DNA of 64,000 nucleotides, taken from assembly GCA_977017575.1 (NCBI GenBank), contig CDRNVI010000041.1, positions 62,001 through 126,000 of the forward strand. Direction: 5' to 3'. Both the position numbers and the translations under genes were made by a program. The notes beneath the pieces were generated by a model that did not search any database, was not told where the DNA came from, and was given only the letters and a program-made list of their open reading frames with translations. Shown piece by piece: positions 9,386 through 18,201 of this stretch (the stretch's first letter is position 1; every line of letters begins with the position of its first letter). Source of the DNA: Paramoeba atlantica. Taxonomy: Eukaryota; Discosea.

Positions 9386-11554
9386 ATGATGAAAGCAACG
9401 ATTCAGAAACGCTTTAGCTTGTATTCCACAAACAACTCTGAGAAATCAGAAGGGAACAGATTCTCCGAAGTCAAAATGGTAGTGATTTTCAACAAAGAAA
9501 TAGCTCCTCAATCCTGGGAATGCTTGTTGTCAATAACGCCACGGGCGTGGGCTTACGCTCTTCAAAATCAGGTACGAGTACTTACTCCAAAAGGTAACCA
9601 GTTTACTTATACGGATCATTCCGCCCCGATAACGTTTGTAAAGCAGCTTTATTTCCCAGACTCGCGTTGCTTCCCGAGTAACACGTGCATAGTTGTAAGC
9701 TGCGACAGCTCTTCAAGCTTGCATATCTGGGGATATAATGAAGCTACAGGAAAGCTACACGTTTTTTGTCGACATGTTCTCCCTTCTGCTGCTGCGCTAG
9801 GAGACTATGCAATCCAAGTAAGAGTTTTGTACCGAGATGAGACGTTGTCGTTGTTTATATTGAGCTCCGAAAGTGGAATTCAGTGCCTCAGATTCCCGCA
9901 ATCGACTTTGCAGAATGAAACGTGGGTAATTGACGACATTAAAAGTGTCTTGGAGTTCTACAAGCCGTCGGCGTTGGGTCTGTTGTCTCAATATGTCGCA
10001 GTAGCTTCACCCGGTGTTTTAGGATTATGGTCCTTGGAGACATCCATGACCGACTGCATCGGACTACATGGAACAGAAGGCATGGAGTACAACATAAAAG
10101 ATATTATACCGCTAAATGAATCCATGTTTCTTCTGCGTAGTGTTGAGAACTTACAAGTTTGGGACATAACGTCGCGCACATGCAATCAGAGATTTTCTAT
10201 AAGCTCAGGTAATGATCTGATGAGATTGGTGTGCATGTCTCCGGACAAGTGGCTAGTTGTGCTATGTCCTCATATCCAAGAGAAGCGAACTGTGCGGCCC
10301 ATTCTCCGTGTCGTGGGAATAACTTGTCAGGAAAACACCTTTCACTTTACCGGAGAATGTAATTATTATGAGCTTATGGACCCCGTTGTGAGCATAGAGA
10401 GTGTTCGAGTTTCGGATGATGAGGTAGACGTGTACACTATGCATTCCTTCTATATTCTTCGATCTCGATTCAAGGTATCTAATTTTAATCAAACAGAAAT
10501 TTCGTCTTTCAGCGTACTCGATAGGGCGGTTCTGGAGAGAGGCCTCGACACAGCCAGCCGAGGTAACTCAATTGTTGGTGAAAAAATTGAGGAGCTTCAC
10601 CATATTTTAGAGTTACACGAGCAACAGCTAAATGCTATTAACGAGCAGGTAGTAAAGCATTCTGTTTTGGTTCAAAGCATTGCGTCAAATGAAAAGACTT
10701 CTCACGAGATAATAGACATTGATAACGTTATTACTGCTATTGAGCGTCGACTCACCGGACTTAAGAATCGAATTGCGCAACGGGAATCGAGGGACGAAGA
10801 GATAGTTAAGAAATGCATTGAGGAATCGACAAGTTTCTTAGTACAGACTTTGCCGGGGGCTATAGCCGAGCTCTTGCGGGGAAATATCGGGCAGGGTGTC
10901 GACAATGCCCTAAGTAAGACTCTTGGGGAATTCGGAGAAAATTTGGACGACAAAATAGGGCAGCACGTGCGGAATTCAGTGGAGTTGATTCTTGGGAAGT
11001 ACACTGAATTTTCGGAAGCTTTGCTTAAGAAAGAAGCGGACAAGGTGCAGGTAGAGCGTAACGTCTTAAATGATCAAATTTCGCAGCAGATTCGAAGCGT
11101 GAAAGATTATATAGCGTCTACAAATCCGAAGACGCAAAAAGTGAATAAAGAAATTTTCTCTGAAACAAAACTTCTTCTTCTTTTGCAGGAGAAAAAATAT
11201 GCGGAAGCAATCGCGTTGTCATGCGAGTCGCGTGAGACGCTATGCTTAGGACTTAAGATAATAACGAGCAGCCTCTCTGATGACTTTCTATCTGTTATAC
11301 AACCAAGCGATTCTCTGTTAAAAGATATGATAAACATTCTAAGCGACTTCTCCGAGTTATCCAACGAATCTATCGCTGATCAAGTGAGCTGGTTACAATC
11401 AATAAGTATGTCGGATATTTTCCTTGCTAAAAGAGACTCTTTGACACAGGTTCGATGTACGTGCTCAAGGCGATTATGCGAACTACAAGATGCTGAGAGC
11501 TGGAACAATGTAATGCGACACCAAATTAAACTTGCAATTAGAATGTATAATTGA
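9386..11554 (+). CDS. EDC4: EDC4/Ge-1/VARICOSE-like mRNA decapping scaffold
   Basis: 722 residues. The N-terminal 360 residues look like a degenerate WD40 propeller, with blade-like motifs such as SLHIWGY, GLWSLE and LQVWDI. Residues about 390-600 form coiled coil. The C-terminal 110 residues match the helical alpha-alpha domain of EDC4: a LLLLLQEKKYAEAIALS helix, then LCLGLKIITSSL and helices that in the family bind the decapping machinery and self-associate. This order (WD40, coiled coil, Ge-1 C-terminal helices) is the EDC4 hallmark; the metazoan protein is longer mainly through its linker. Expected role: scaffold joining DCP2-type decapping enzymes with XRN1 in P-bodies. ATGs at 9386 and 9389 are both possible starts. 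Confidence 0.65.
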   Translation: MMKATIQKRFSLYSTNNSEKSEGNRFSEVKMVVIFNKEIAPQSWECLLSITPRAWAYALQNQVRVLTPKGNQFTYTDHSAPITFVKQLYFPDSRCFPSNTCIVVSCDSSSSLHIWGYNEATGKLHVFCRHVLPSAAALGDYAIQVRVLYRDETLSLFILSSESGIQCLRFPQSTLQNETWVIDDIKSVLEFYKPSALGLLSQYVAVASPGVLGLWSLETSMTDCIGLHGTEGMEYNIKDIIPLNESMFLLRSVENLQVWDITSRTCNQRFSISSGNDLMRLVCMSPDKWLVVLCPHIQEKRTVRPILRVVGITCQENTFHFTGECNYYELMDPVVSIESVRVSDDEVDVYTMHSFYILRSRFKVSNFNQTEISSFSVLDRAVLERGLDTASRGNSIVGEKIEELHHILELHEQQLNAINEQVVKHSVLVQSIASNEKTSHEIIDIDNVITAIERRLTGLKNRIAQRESRDEEIVKKCIEESTSFLVQTLPGAIAELLRGNIGQGVDNALSKTLGEFGENLDDKIGQHVRNSVELILGKYTEFSEALLKKEADKVQVERNVLNDQISQQIRSVKDYIASTNPKTQKVNKEIFSETKLLLLLQEKKYAEAIALSCESRETLCLGLKIITSSLSDDFLSVIQPSDSLLKDMINILSDFSELSNESIADQVSWLQSISMSDIFLAKRDSLTQVRCTCSRRLCELQDAESWNNVMRHQIKLAIRMYN

Positions 11555-11813
11555 GGTTTTCGTTACATGTCTACTACACAGTCTGCTACACATACAGTCT
11601 GTGTGACATACACAAGACTGCTTTACAGTCCTTAGTATTTTTAGTACGTGCTCTGTTAGGTCATTGTGACTGTAAAACATACGATAAGAGAGTGTTTTAT
11701 TATGGGAGTTCTCTAGAGGTGATAACTTGCCTATGATGTCCATCTCTCCGACCTCTAGCTTCTACACGTATGTGTTATCTTTGTACTTTCCTATTATCTG
11801 TACACGCGATCTT

Positions 11814-12689
11814 ATGAGTCGAAAAACTGTTTATTTGGATCGATTGGCGAAAAATATACTTACGGAGCGAATCTCCTATGTGAGTCAATCTGTGGCAAAT
11901 CTTATTGATTCGGAGCTTATGGGTCCTGCATGTCAGTACAGTCTTGATCAGTTAATGGAGCTCGCTGGGTTAAGCGTTGCTACCGCGATTGAGACGGAGT
12001 ATGGGAAATCTGGCTTGGACCATCCGCTTAGAATCCTTTCTGTTTGTGGCCCAGGAAATAATGGCGGAGACGGACTCGTCGCCGCCCGGCACTTATCATT
12101 ATTTGGTCACGTTGTGGATGTGTGGTACCCAAAACCGTGTGCAAGGCTTCCACACATCCTCACTCAGCTACGGGATGTATTTTCATCGAATTCCGACAAA
12201 AGTATGCCTTGCGGAGTCATAAGCACTAATCCACTAGATCCGCCAGGCACTTTGGAATCATACAATATTATTATTGATGCAATATTCGGGTTTAACTTCC
12301 ATGGAGAAGTACGGGAACCTTTCTCTTCGATCATCACACAACTTGCAAAAGTTTGCAATCCTTACTGTGGATACGGGAGGCACGTACCGAAAGGCAACAC
12401 TCATCCCGTAAGACTTGTGAGCATCGATGTGCCGTCAGGGTGGGAAGTAGACAATACAAAATGTAGGTCAACCGCGGTTAAAACACCTTTGGAGACTTCA
12501 AGTGAAGCCGAACAAGATCACACACTGCTCCCCCATATGCTTATCTCTTTAACCATACCGAAGAAATGCGCTGAAAGGTGCAGCGCTATTCATTACCTTG
12601 GAGGAAGATTTATTTCTACTCGAATCGCTTCGAGCTTTTCTTTGCAAATTCCAACGTATCCGAATAGTGCGCAGTGTGTTCATCTCTAG
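11814..12689 (+). CDS. NAXE: NAD(P)H-hydrate epimerase (YjeF N-terminal domain)
   Basis: Epimerises damaged R-NAD(P)HX to the S form so that the hydrate dehydratase can repair it. The 291-residue protein carries the YjeF_N Rossmann-like fold with the GPGNNGGDG motif at residues 79-87, the conserved IIIDAIFGFNF segment and SIDVPSGWEVD. It lacks the C-terminal kinase-like dehydratase domain, as in eukaryotes where NAXD is separate. In-frame ATGs at 11733 and 11736 would add a non-conserved leader. A pyrimidine tract ending in CTCTAG (about 11745-11759) lies downstream of those ATGs and supports 11814. A 15-codon upstream frame starting at 11770 ends in a TGA that overlaps the 11814 ATG. Confidence 0.9.
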   Translation: MSRKTVYLDRLAKNILTERISYVSQSVANLIDSELMGPACQYSLDQLMELAGLSVATAIETEYGKSGLDHPLRILSVCGPGNNGGDGLVAARHLSLFGHVVDVWYPKPCARLPHILTQLRDVFSSNSDKSMPCGVISTNPLDPPGTLESYNIIIDAIFGFNFHGEVREPFSSIITQLAKVCNPYCGYGRHVPKGNTHPVRLVSIDVPSGWEVDNTKCRSTAVKTPLETSSEAEQDHTLLPHMLISLTIPKKCAERCSAIHYLGGRFISTRIASSFSLQIPTYPNSAQCVHL

Positions 12690-12941
12690 CGAAGTCTAAT
12701 TGGAAAGTTCGGTTTATCAGTTTCTTTAGGTGTATGTCACTTGCCGCAGCCCTCTTAGCAAGATATAATAACTGCATACATAAATGGATGTTCTGTATAT
12801 GTTTTATCAGTTTTGATCAATATCTTTTTAAAGATTGGAGATACAGCAGTAATGTATTTCATAAGGAAATTTTTTTTAATGCTAGGTTGTGATTACATTA
12901 TATTAGTAATGCTTTTCTAACAAGCCTAACGTTTACAGCGT

Positions 12942-13196
12942 ATGTCTAGTACCATTTCTGGGAAGGCTTTCACATGCGCGATTTTCTCAATCTGCAGTGC
13001 TCTAATACTTCTCTTTTTGGGTATGCTACTGCAGACACGCTCTGTACACATGGAATTACTGTGCGAACATCATCACTGGGAGTGCACGAAGAAGGCAAAA
13101 TCTTGTTTTCTGGCTGCTGCGATGTATTCTTCTATTAGCGCCCTTTCTGTTCTGGCTCTTGGCGTTTCAAGATGGCGTCAGAGTCGTAGAACGTAG
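12942..13196 (+). CDS. RNASEK: RNASEK-like two-helix membrane protein (V-ATPase subunit f family)
   Basis: 84 residues with two membrane helices (about 10-30 and 55-76) and a short loop between them. The pattern fits ribonuclease kappa: Cys and Ser in the first helix, a GMLLQTRS turn like the family's GIFFNVHS, a loop that pairs with the second helix, then FLAAAMY and a basic tail. RNASEK is now known as subunit f of the V-ATPase membrane sector in animals and is needed for endosome acidification; the old RNase name may be misleading. An AG at 12937-12938 lies just before the ATG. Length and topology fit well, but the sequence is short and the identity moderate. Confidence 0.55.
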   Translation: MSSTISGKAFTCAIFSICSALILLFLGMLLQTRSVHMELLCEHHHWECTKKAKSCFLAAAMYSSISALSVLALGVSRWRQSRRT

Positions 13197-13579
13197 TCGC
13201 AGTAGCAGTTCCTTAGATTTGAATTGAAGTGTTTTCTTCTCAAGAGCTTCATCACTGAATACCTCGTTTGTGGGCTGCCACGAAGTACGATGCTGGGATT
13301 AGTGCAGCAGGGAATTGTGCGTATAGATGGGTTCACGTGTTTTAGATGATTATATCGGTTAATGTATAGTATTCCACCACAACAATTAGATGCATCACCT
13401 TTTTCTACACGTAATTACTACTTCGTAATTACGGTGTACTTGGTAAAGTTTTAACTTTTTTGATGCGCGAATAATAAAAGATCTACCAACGTTATCATAA
13501 GAATCTAGCAGAGTTGCCTTTTTTACGACGTTTTCGGTACTGACCCTACTGGGCAGCCAATGATTCACACTGTACAGTA
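13197..13579. other. Spacer, no gene recognised
   Basis: 383 bases of AT-rich DNA. A T/C-rich stretch near 13517-13555 ends in GGGCAG, and a second CAG (AG at 13576-13577) lies just before the next ATG. Either could be the trans-splice acceptor for the following gene. The first choice would leave a 6-codon upstream frame starting at 13559. Confidence 0.4.
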
Positions 13580-15883
13580 ATGTTATCTTCCACAGGACTC
13601 GTTCTCTTAGTGCTTCTGGACGTGTCAAATTGTTCACGTGCACGTCCTTTTGCAGGTGAAGCTCTTCCGTTCAATGTGGATTCGTTGCCTCGAGATTCTT
13701 CCTCAAGTCTTTCCACCGCACCAGAAAGCGACTCTCCAATATTTTTTAATTTTCGAAAAGCATATTCAAGGCCTTCTGCTTGCTCGGAAATTTTGCCTTG
13801 GGAAACTGTAAATCAGGTAGATTTTGTACTTCTTGCTGCCCATAAAAGCTTTGCACAGGCGTTAAATACCACGTCTTTTCAAGCGGCGGATTCAACAAGA
13901 TACACAGACATGGCCCAATTAAGTAAACAAGTACAATGGATGTCATCCACAGCAAAAGCTTTGCATGCGCAGCATGTTACATTTCTTGCAACCTTGTTCA
14001 CTGAATGTGAGTTGGACGACGACGTTTTGAATGACGTTCATTTCGGTGCAAAATCTATGAATTTTGGCCTGAACGTTCTGCAAGAGCATCTTTTACAAGT
14101 ACGTGAGACGCTGATGCGATCCGTATCTGACAATGGTGAACACGACAGTGTAAATATAACTCAAATCCTCCGAGTGCTTCACCAGGGTATACAAATGGGC
14201 ATGACGGAGATTTACCTGCAGCACGCAATGTCATTTCGAATGACTGGAACGAGGCTAACGTGGAAATCCATTTCTGAGCAATCTGAATTATATTTTCAGA
14301 ATATTTTTGGGGACCTAGACCAAAGGCTTCGATTTTTCGGGACAGACAAGCATTTTGATGATCGTGATGTTTTGCATCCGCACGTGATACAAAGAGGTAT
14401 GAACGCTGTTATGATCGCTCTTATCCGAATGTATATCGGTGGGGATTATATTCGTGATCATTTTTACCGGCATGAGAATGTCATTTCGTTATTCTTGGAT
14501 TACATTGAAGTTTTATTGCAACGATATATTGCAGGTAATTGGAAAGAGAATTCGGCTGTGCGTGATCGTAGTGAGCGGTTAATGACCAGTATTTCCAAGC
14601 CGCATTCCAATGCAAAAACAAGTGAGACGTGGTCTCATTTAAAGAGGTTCTTGATACCAAAGAGTATGGGGAAACTCGCAAATGTTCGTCAAACCACTAC
14701 GACGCTGTACCCACATTCCTTTGAAGGTACTGTGGATGATAGATTGTTGCAGCTGATTACCGATTTCACGGAGCTACAGGCAACTATAAATTTTGCTCTC
14801 CCTATTGAGAATACTTTACAAGGAGCCATGCAACAAACGTCCTTTAACCTTCTTGAGTCTTACGAATCTGATGCGCGAGATACAGTAGAAAATCTTCTTC
14901 TTCAGTTCCCCATAGTTCACGCGGCATTAGAAACGTATGATCTGCCTTACATACGGTGCAGTATTTGCAATGTCCCAGTTCCTTTTGAGGTGTTCGATTC
15001 GATGCAGCAGGAAATTTTAAATTCGGAAAGTGTTCTACCAAATGTAGAATATCAGTGTTCATGTTCCCATCACTTTGGAAGATTTTTGCTAAATAAAGCA
15101 AAAAAGAAAAGAGCATTGTTATCATGGTCCCAAATGGTGCAAATCATCAACGCCGTGACCCATGACATGCGGATTCTGTGGAACCTTCATGTTAGTTCAC
15201 ACACCCCTCTAAAACTCGATAGCAGAATTAGTAGCAGAGAAGATAGACTTATAGATTGGTTAATCCTTTGTGAAGTCCATGAGCAACATATTGATGATAT
15301 TTTGGAGACAATGAGATCCACATCGTCGTTCGAGAACGCCTCATACCACCGTGAATGGTGGCGACGTACCCTCGAAGCAGTAATTGGAAAGGTAATTTAC
15401 AATGCGATATTGCACTTCGACTTCGGAAGCCTTTTTGTTACAAAAGCCGAAGTCGAAAAGAAATTTTCATTGTGCATTCGCCCGTTCCAGCAGAATTCGA
15501 GCATCTGGGCTCGTATAATTCCGAAGAATTTTAACACGGAGGTATGGGGCGAATTTCAGGGTGAATATTCTTTTGTACACTGTACCCTGCAGGACTATCT
15601 GCATGTCTTGTTGGACATTCGCAGTCCAAGAAAGGAGAAAGCACAAATGTTGCACTCGATTCGGGATTCTTACTTAAACTCTGTGGAACGATGGAACGAG
15701 AATACTGATCGTATCGCCCTGAATTTGCAAGCACTTCTGATGGAGTACGCTGGCTTAGTGAGACAGGACGTTATTTTTGAAACCCACGTGCGAGGTGAAT
15801 ACCAAATTTTGGCTGATGTTTTCACTGAGTGGGTCTTGCTTTTGTTTGAACAAGGTACTAACGGAAAGGTCATCACCGGATAA
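13580..15883 (+). CDS. Large hypothetical secreted or lumenal protein
   Basis: 767 residues starting with a signal peptide-like leader (STGLVLLVLLDVSNCSRA). The rest is mostly helical and hydrophilic with no further clear membrane segment, so secretion or an ER/Golgi lumenal location is inferred. Residues about 455-500 contain a four-cysteine pattern (RCSICNVP, then QCSCSHHFGRF) that may bind zinc or form disulfides. Several potential N-glycosylation sites are present. I do not recognise the family. Codon use and direction match neighbouring genes, and the long uninterrupted frame makes it a confident gene. Confidence 0.8.
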   Translation: MLSSTGLVLLVLLDVSNCSRARPFAGEALPFNVDSLPRDSSSSLSTAPESDSPIFFNFRKAYSRPSACSEILPWETVNQVDFVLLAAHKSFAQALNTTSFQAADSTRYTDMAQLSKQVQWMSSTAKALHAQHVTFLATLFTECELDDDVLNDVHFGAKSMNFGLNVLQEHLLQVRETLMRSVSDNGEHDSVNITQILRVLHQGIQMGMTEIYLQHAMSFRMTGTRLTWKSISEQSELYFQNIFGDLDQRLRFFGTDKHFDDRDVLHPHVIQRGMNAVMIALIRMYIGGDYIRDHFYRHENVISLFLDYIEVLLQRYIAGNWKENSAVRDRSERLMTSISKPHSNAKTSETWSHLKRFLIPKSMGKLANVRQTTTTLYPHSFEGTVDDRLLQLITDFTELQATINFALPIENTLQGAMQQTSFNLLESYESDARDTVENLLLQFPIVHAALETYDLPYIRCSICNVPVPFEVFDSMQQEILNSESVLPNVEYQCSCSHHFGRFLLNKAKKKRALLSWSQMVQIINAVTHDMRILWNLHVSSHTPLKLDSRISSREDRLIDWLILCEVHEQHIDDILETMRSTSSFENASYHREWWRRTLEAVIGKVIYNAILHFDFGSLFVTKAEVEKKFSLCIRPFQQNSSIWARIIPKNFNTEVWGEFQGEYSFVHCTLQDYLHVLLDIRSPRKEKAQMLHSIRDSYLNSVERWNENTDRIALNLQALLMEYAGLVRQDVIFETHVRGEYQILADVFTEWVLLLFEQGTNGKVITG

Positions 15884-16729
15884 AATTCATAGTATGACTA
15901 CGTCAATCATATAAGCCGAATAGTACGAATTGCCCAGCACATTGGGAAAACCTTTTTGGGAGAACGCGGTCGTGTTCAGCAATGTAAATTATTGATTGTG
16001 CGCAAGATTGCGAATTGAATTCGCTGCATTTGATTTGCCTGATGGTAAATTTTGTTCATCTGTTGATGTTTTTTGACTGCCGTTTATGACAGTTGCATCT
16101 CGTTCTGTGCCCAACAGCACTGACACTGCTCTGATAAGATACTATTCCAAAATTACCGATACATCAATTGAAGAGTATTGGATCGAAACAATTGCTTCTA
16201 AAAATAAATAGACGTGTGTGCGGGATCAATGATTTGCTAAATCGAAATTTGTACAAAAACAATAACCGGCTCAAGTGTGCATTGTGTGTAATACGTGGTA
16301 CCGTATGTATCACGACCTGTATGTCGACGAGCAATTATGGGAGAGAAGTGTCTAAAAGAGCAGAGTATTTTTTTAATATTTTTCAAGAGGCGCCGTACTT
16401 GGCTGCGAAACGTGAGACTGTTTTGCAATTTCACTATTTTTCCAAATATCATACAGTTAGAATTGTATATTGTACTTCCCTTCTATTGTAATTGCATATT
16501 GTCATTCATGTTTTCGTTTGTATGCAACTCCTAGAACAGTGCCTTAAACCTTCTAAGAGCGTTTTTGATATTTTTTTAAAAGAGGGATACTACATGTATA
16601 GCACGCATGGCGAATATAAACTTGATAACGTATGCATAATATCAATACGAATGTAAGAATAACAGGTTTTAAAGTGCGCAAACAAATACAAGTACTGCTT
16701 GTATATCATTCATTCCTTATCAGTTAAAA
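15884..16729. other. 846-base AT-rich spacer
   Basis: No convincing gene. Short frames on both strands around 16168-16491 overlap each other, and the plus one lacks an ATG start. The last 25 bases are T/C-rich and end in CAG (AG at 16722-16723), seven bases before the VMP1 ATG. This is one of the clearest putative trans-splice acceptors here. Confidence 0.55.
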
Positions 16730-18010
16730 ATGAAAGATAAAAGTGGTGCTGTTCAATCACAAAGACAGACTGAGAAAAATACACATACAAAAGAGCATTG
16801 CAGCATATCTACTAGTCACGATGAGGATACTAATAGTGACTATGGCGCGCCGTTACGATTTTTTGAACATCCCCTTCTTGTGCTACAATTCAGCGCCTAT
16901 TACCTTCATAGTGCCCTCCGTCTTCGCCTGGAGTCGATCCTTCAACATTCACTTACCTGGTATCTAATATGGCCCCTATCTATTGCGTACATTTGTATTC
17001 CGAGTCTTCGAATGCGCGAGTTCGAACTAATTCTTTGGGAATGTGCGCGATGGGTGGCGCTTGGTGTGGCGAGCTCCATTGGGTTCGGTACTGGACTGCA
17101 CACCGGGATGCTCTTCATGTTTCCTCACATTTACCACATCTGCCGAGCCGTAGAGAAGTGCGAAGGATACGGATTTGACACATACGGCCCAGTGGCTTTT
17201 CAATGCTACACGCACATTCCTTCTTCTGTTAATTTTCTTGCAACATGGATGAAAGTGCTTCCGTGGTTAGTCCTATGGGGAACTGGGACTGCGATAGGTG
17301 AAATTCCTCCCTATGCTGTTAGCTACGCGGCGGCACGAAATCGCCCAAAATTGGCACAGAAAATTAGTGCATCTGAAAACGCGCTCTCTGGCGCGTGGAG
17401 TGCGTTGGACCAGATGAAGGATTGGATGGTGAAGGTTGTTCGCCGATTCGGATTCTGGGGTGTACTTCTCTTTAGCGCGTACCCAAATGCTGCTTTCGAT
17501 ATGTGCGGCATGGCATGCGGGCAATCCCTTATGCCTTTTTGGGTATTTTTTACAGCTACATGGCTCGGCAAGGCTGTCATTAAGGTGGCGCTGCAAGGCG
17601 CCTTTTTTGTGGCGCTGTTTAGCGGAGAAACCATTGCTGTCGTTTTGCGCTTTTTGCGTGAATGCTTTCCACTTGCTGGGAAATATATAGATGTCACTGA
17701 GCGCGTCATACTAACCACACGTAACAGCGTGATTGCAAACGCCAAATTCAATGCTAGTGAGTCACTAGATAGTGATGCGAGCGGTATGGCTTCCTTCCTG
17801 CTCTCCCATCTTTTCTCGATCATAGTTACGATTTGCGTCATCTCTTTTATGATTTCAATACTAGAAGGCTGGGCTCACGAGTATCAAACGCAAAAAACCA
17901 CTGAACGATCACACACGATGAACCTCACACGTGTATGTTTCTTTCTTGCACTTCTGGTCGCGCCATTCTTATTTTTATTTGCGGACCCACGCATACCTTG
18001 GTACAATTAA
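16730..18010 (+). CDS. VMP1: VMP1-like ER membrane scramblase (VTT/DedA family)
   Basis: 426 residues with about seven hydrophobic segments. The core matches VMP1/EPG-3. It has GFGTGLHTGMLFMFPHIY at about residues 118-135, the re-entrant GTGTAIGEIPPYAVSYAAA segment at about 184-202, and the GFWGVLLFSAYPNAAFDMCGMACG region at about 240-265, which holds the conserved proline and glycine pattern of the VTT domain. VMP1 moves phospholipids between ER leaflets and supports autophagosome, lipoprotein and contact-site formation. It is present in plants, animals and many protists and lost in fungi. The N-terminal 45 residues are hydrophilic and Ser/Thr-rich. The minus-strand frame of 172 codons inside it is a shadow. 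Confidence 0.88.
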   Translation: MKDKSGAVQSQRQTEKNTHTKEHCSISTSHDEDTNSDYGAPLRFFEHPLLVLQFSAYYLHSALRLRLESILQHSLTWYLIWPLSIAYICIPSLRMREFELILWECARWVALGVASSIGFGTGLHTGMLFMFPHIYHICRAVEKCEGYGFDTYGPVAFQCYTHIPSSVNFLATWMKVLPWLVLWGTGTAIGEIPPYAVSYAAARNRPKLAQKISASENALSGAWSALDQMKDWMVKVVRRFGFWGVLLFSAYPNAAFDMCGMACGQSLMPFWVFFTATWLGKAVIKVALQGAFFVALFSGETIAVVLRFLRECFPLAGKYIDVTERVILTTRNSVIANAKFNASESLDSDASGMASFLLSHLFSIIVTICVISFMISILEGWAHEYQTQKTTERSHTMNLTRVCFFLALLVAPFLFLFADPRIPWYN

Positions 18011-18163
18011 TAATTCGCTTGAGCCATGGGCTGGTTCTTTTCAATCGTTCTACTTACTGCTACTGTTAGGCATGACTCGCTCTAGAACTGAAATTCAATC
18101 ATCGCAATATCGATTCTCCAAAAACCTGTATTCTCACAAAACACTTTCCTCGTCGTTCGTCGA

Positions 18164-18201
18164 TCCTTCCTTTTCCTACCTCTTCCCCTTTCCCCCCTTC
18201 C
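18164..18201 (+). promoter_or_regulatory. Pyrimidine-only leader before alanine aminotransferase
   Basis: These 38 bases, ending directly at the ATG, contain only one purine (A at 18178). No AG separates tract and start codon, so the splice acceptor must lie further upstream, for example near 18085. The tract would then be inside the 5' UTR, unlike the other genes here. Confidence 0.5.

Noticed and set aside
16168-16491. 107-codon frame in the spacer before VMP1
   Set aside because: No ATG at its start, no similarity, and a minus-strand frame of similar quality overlaps.
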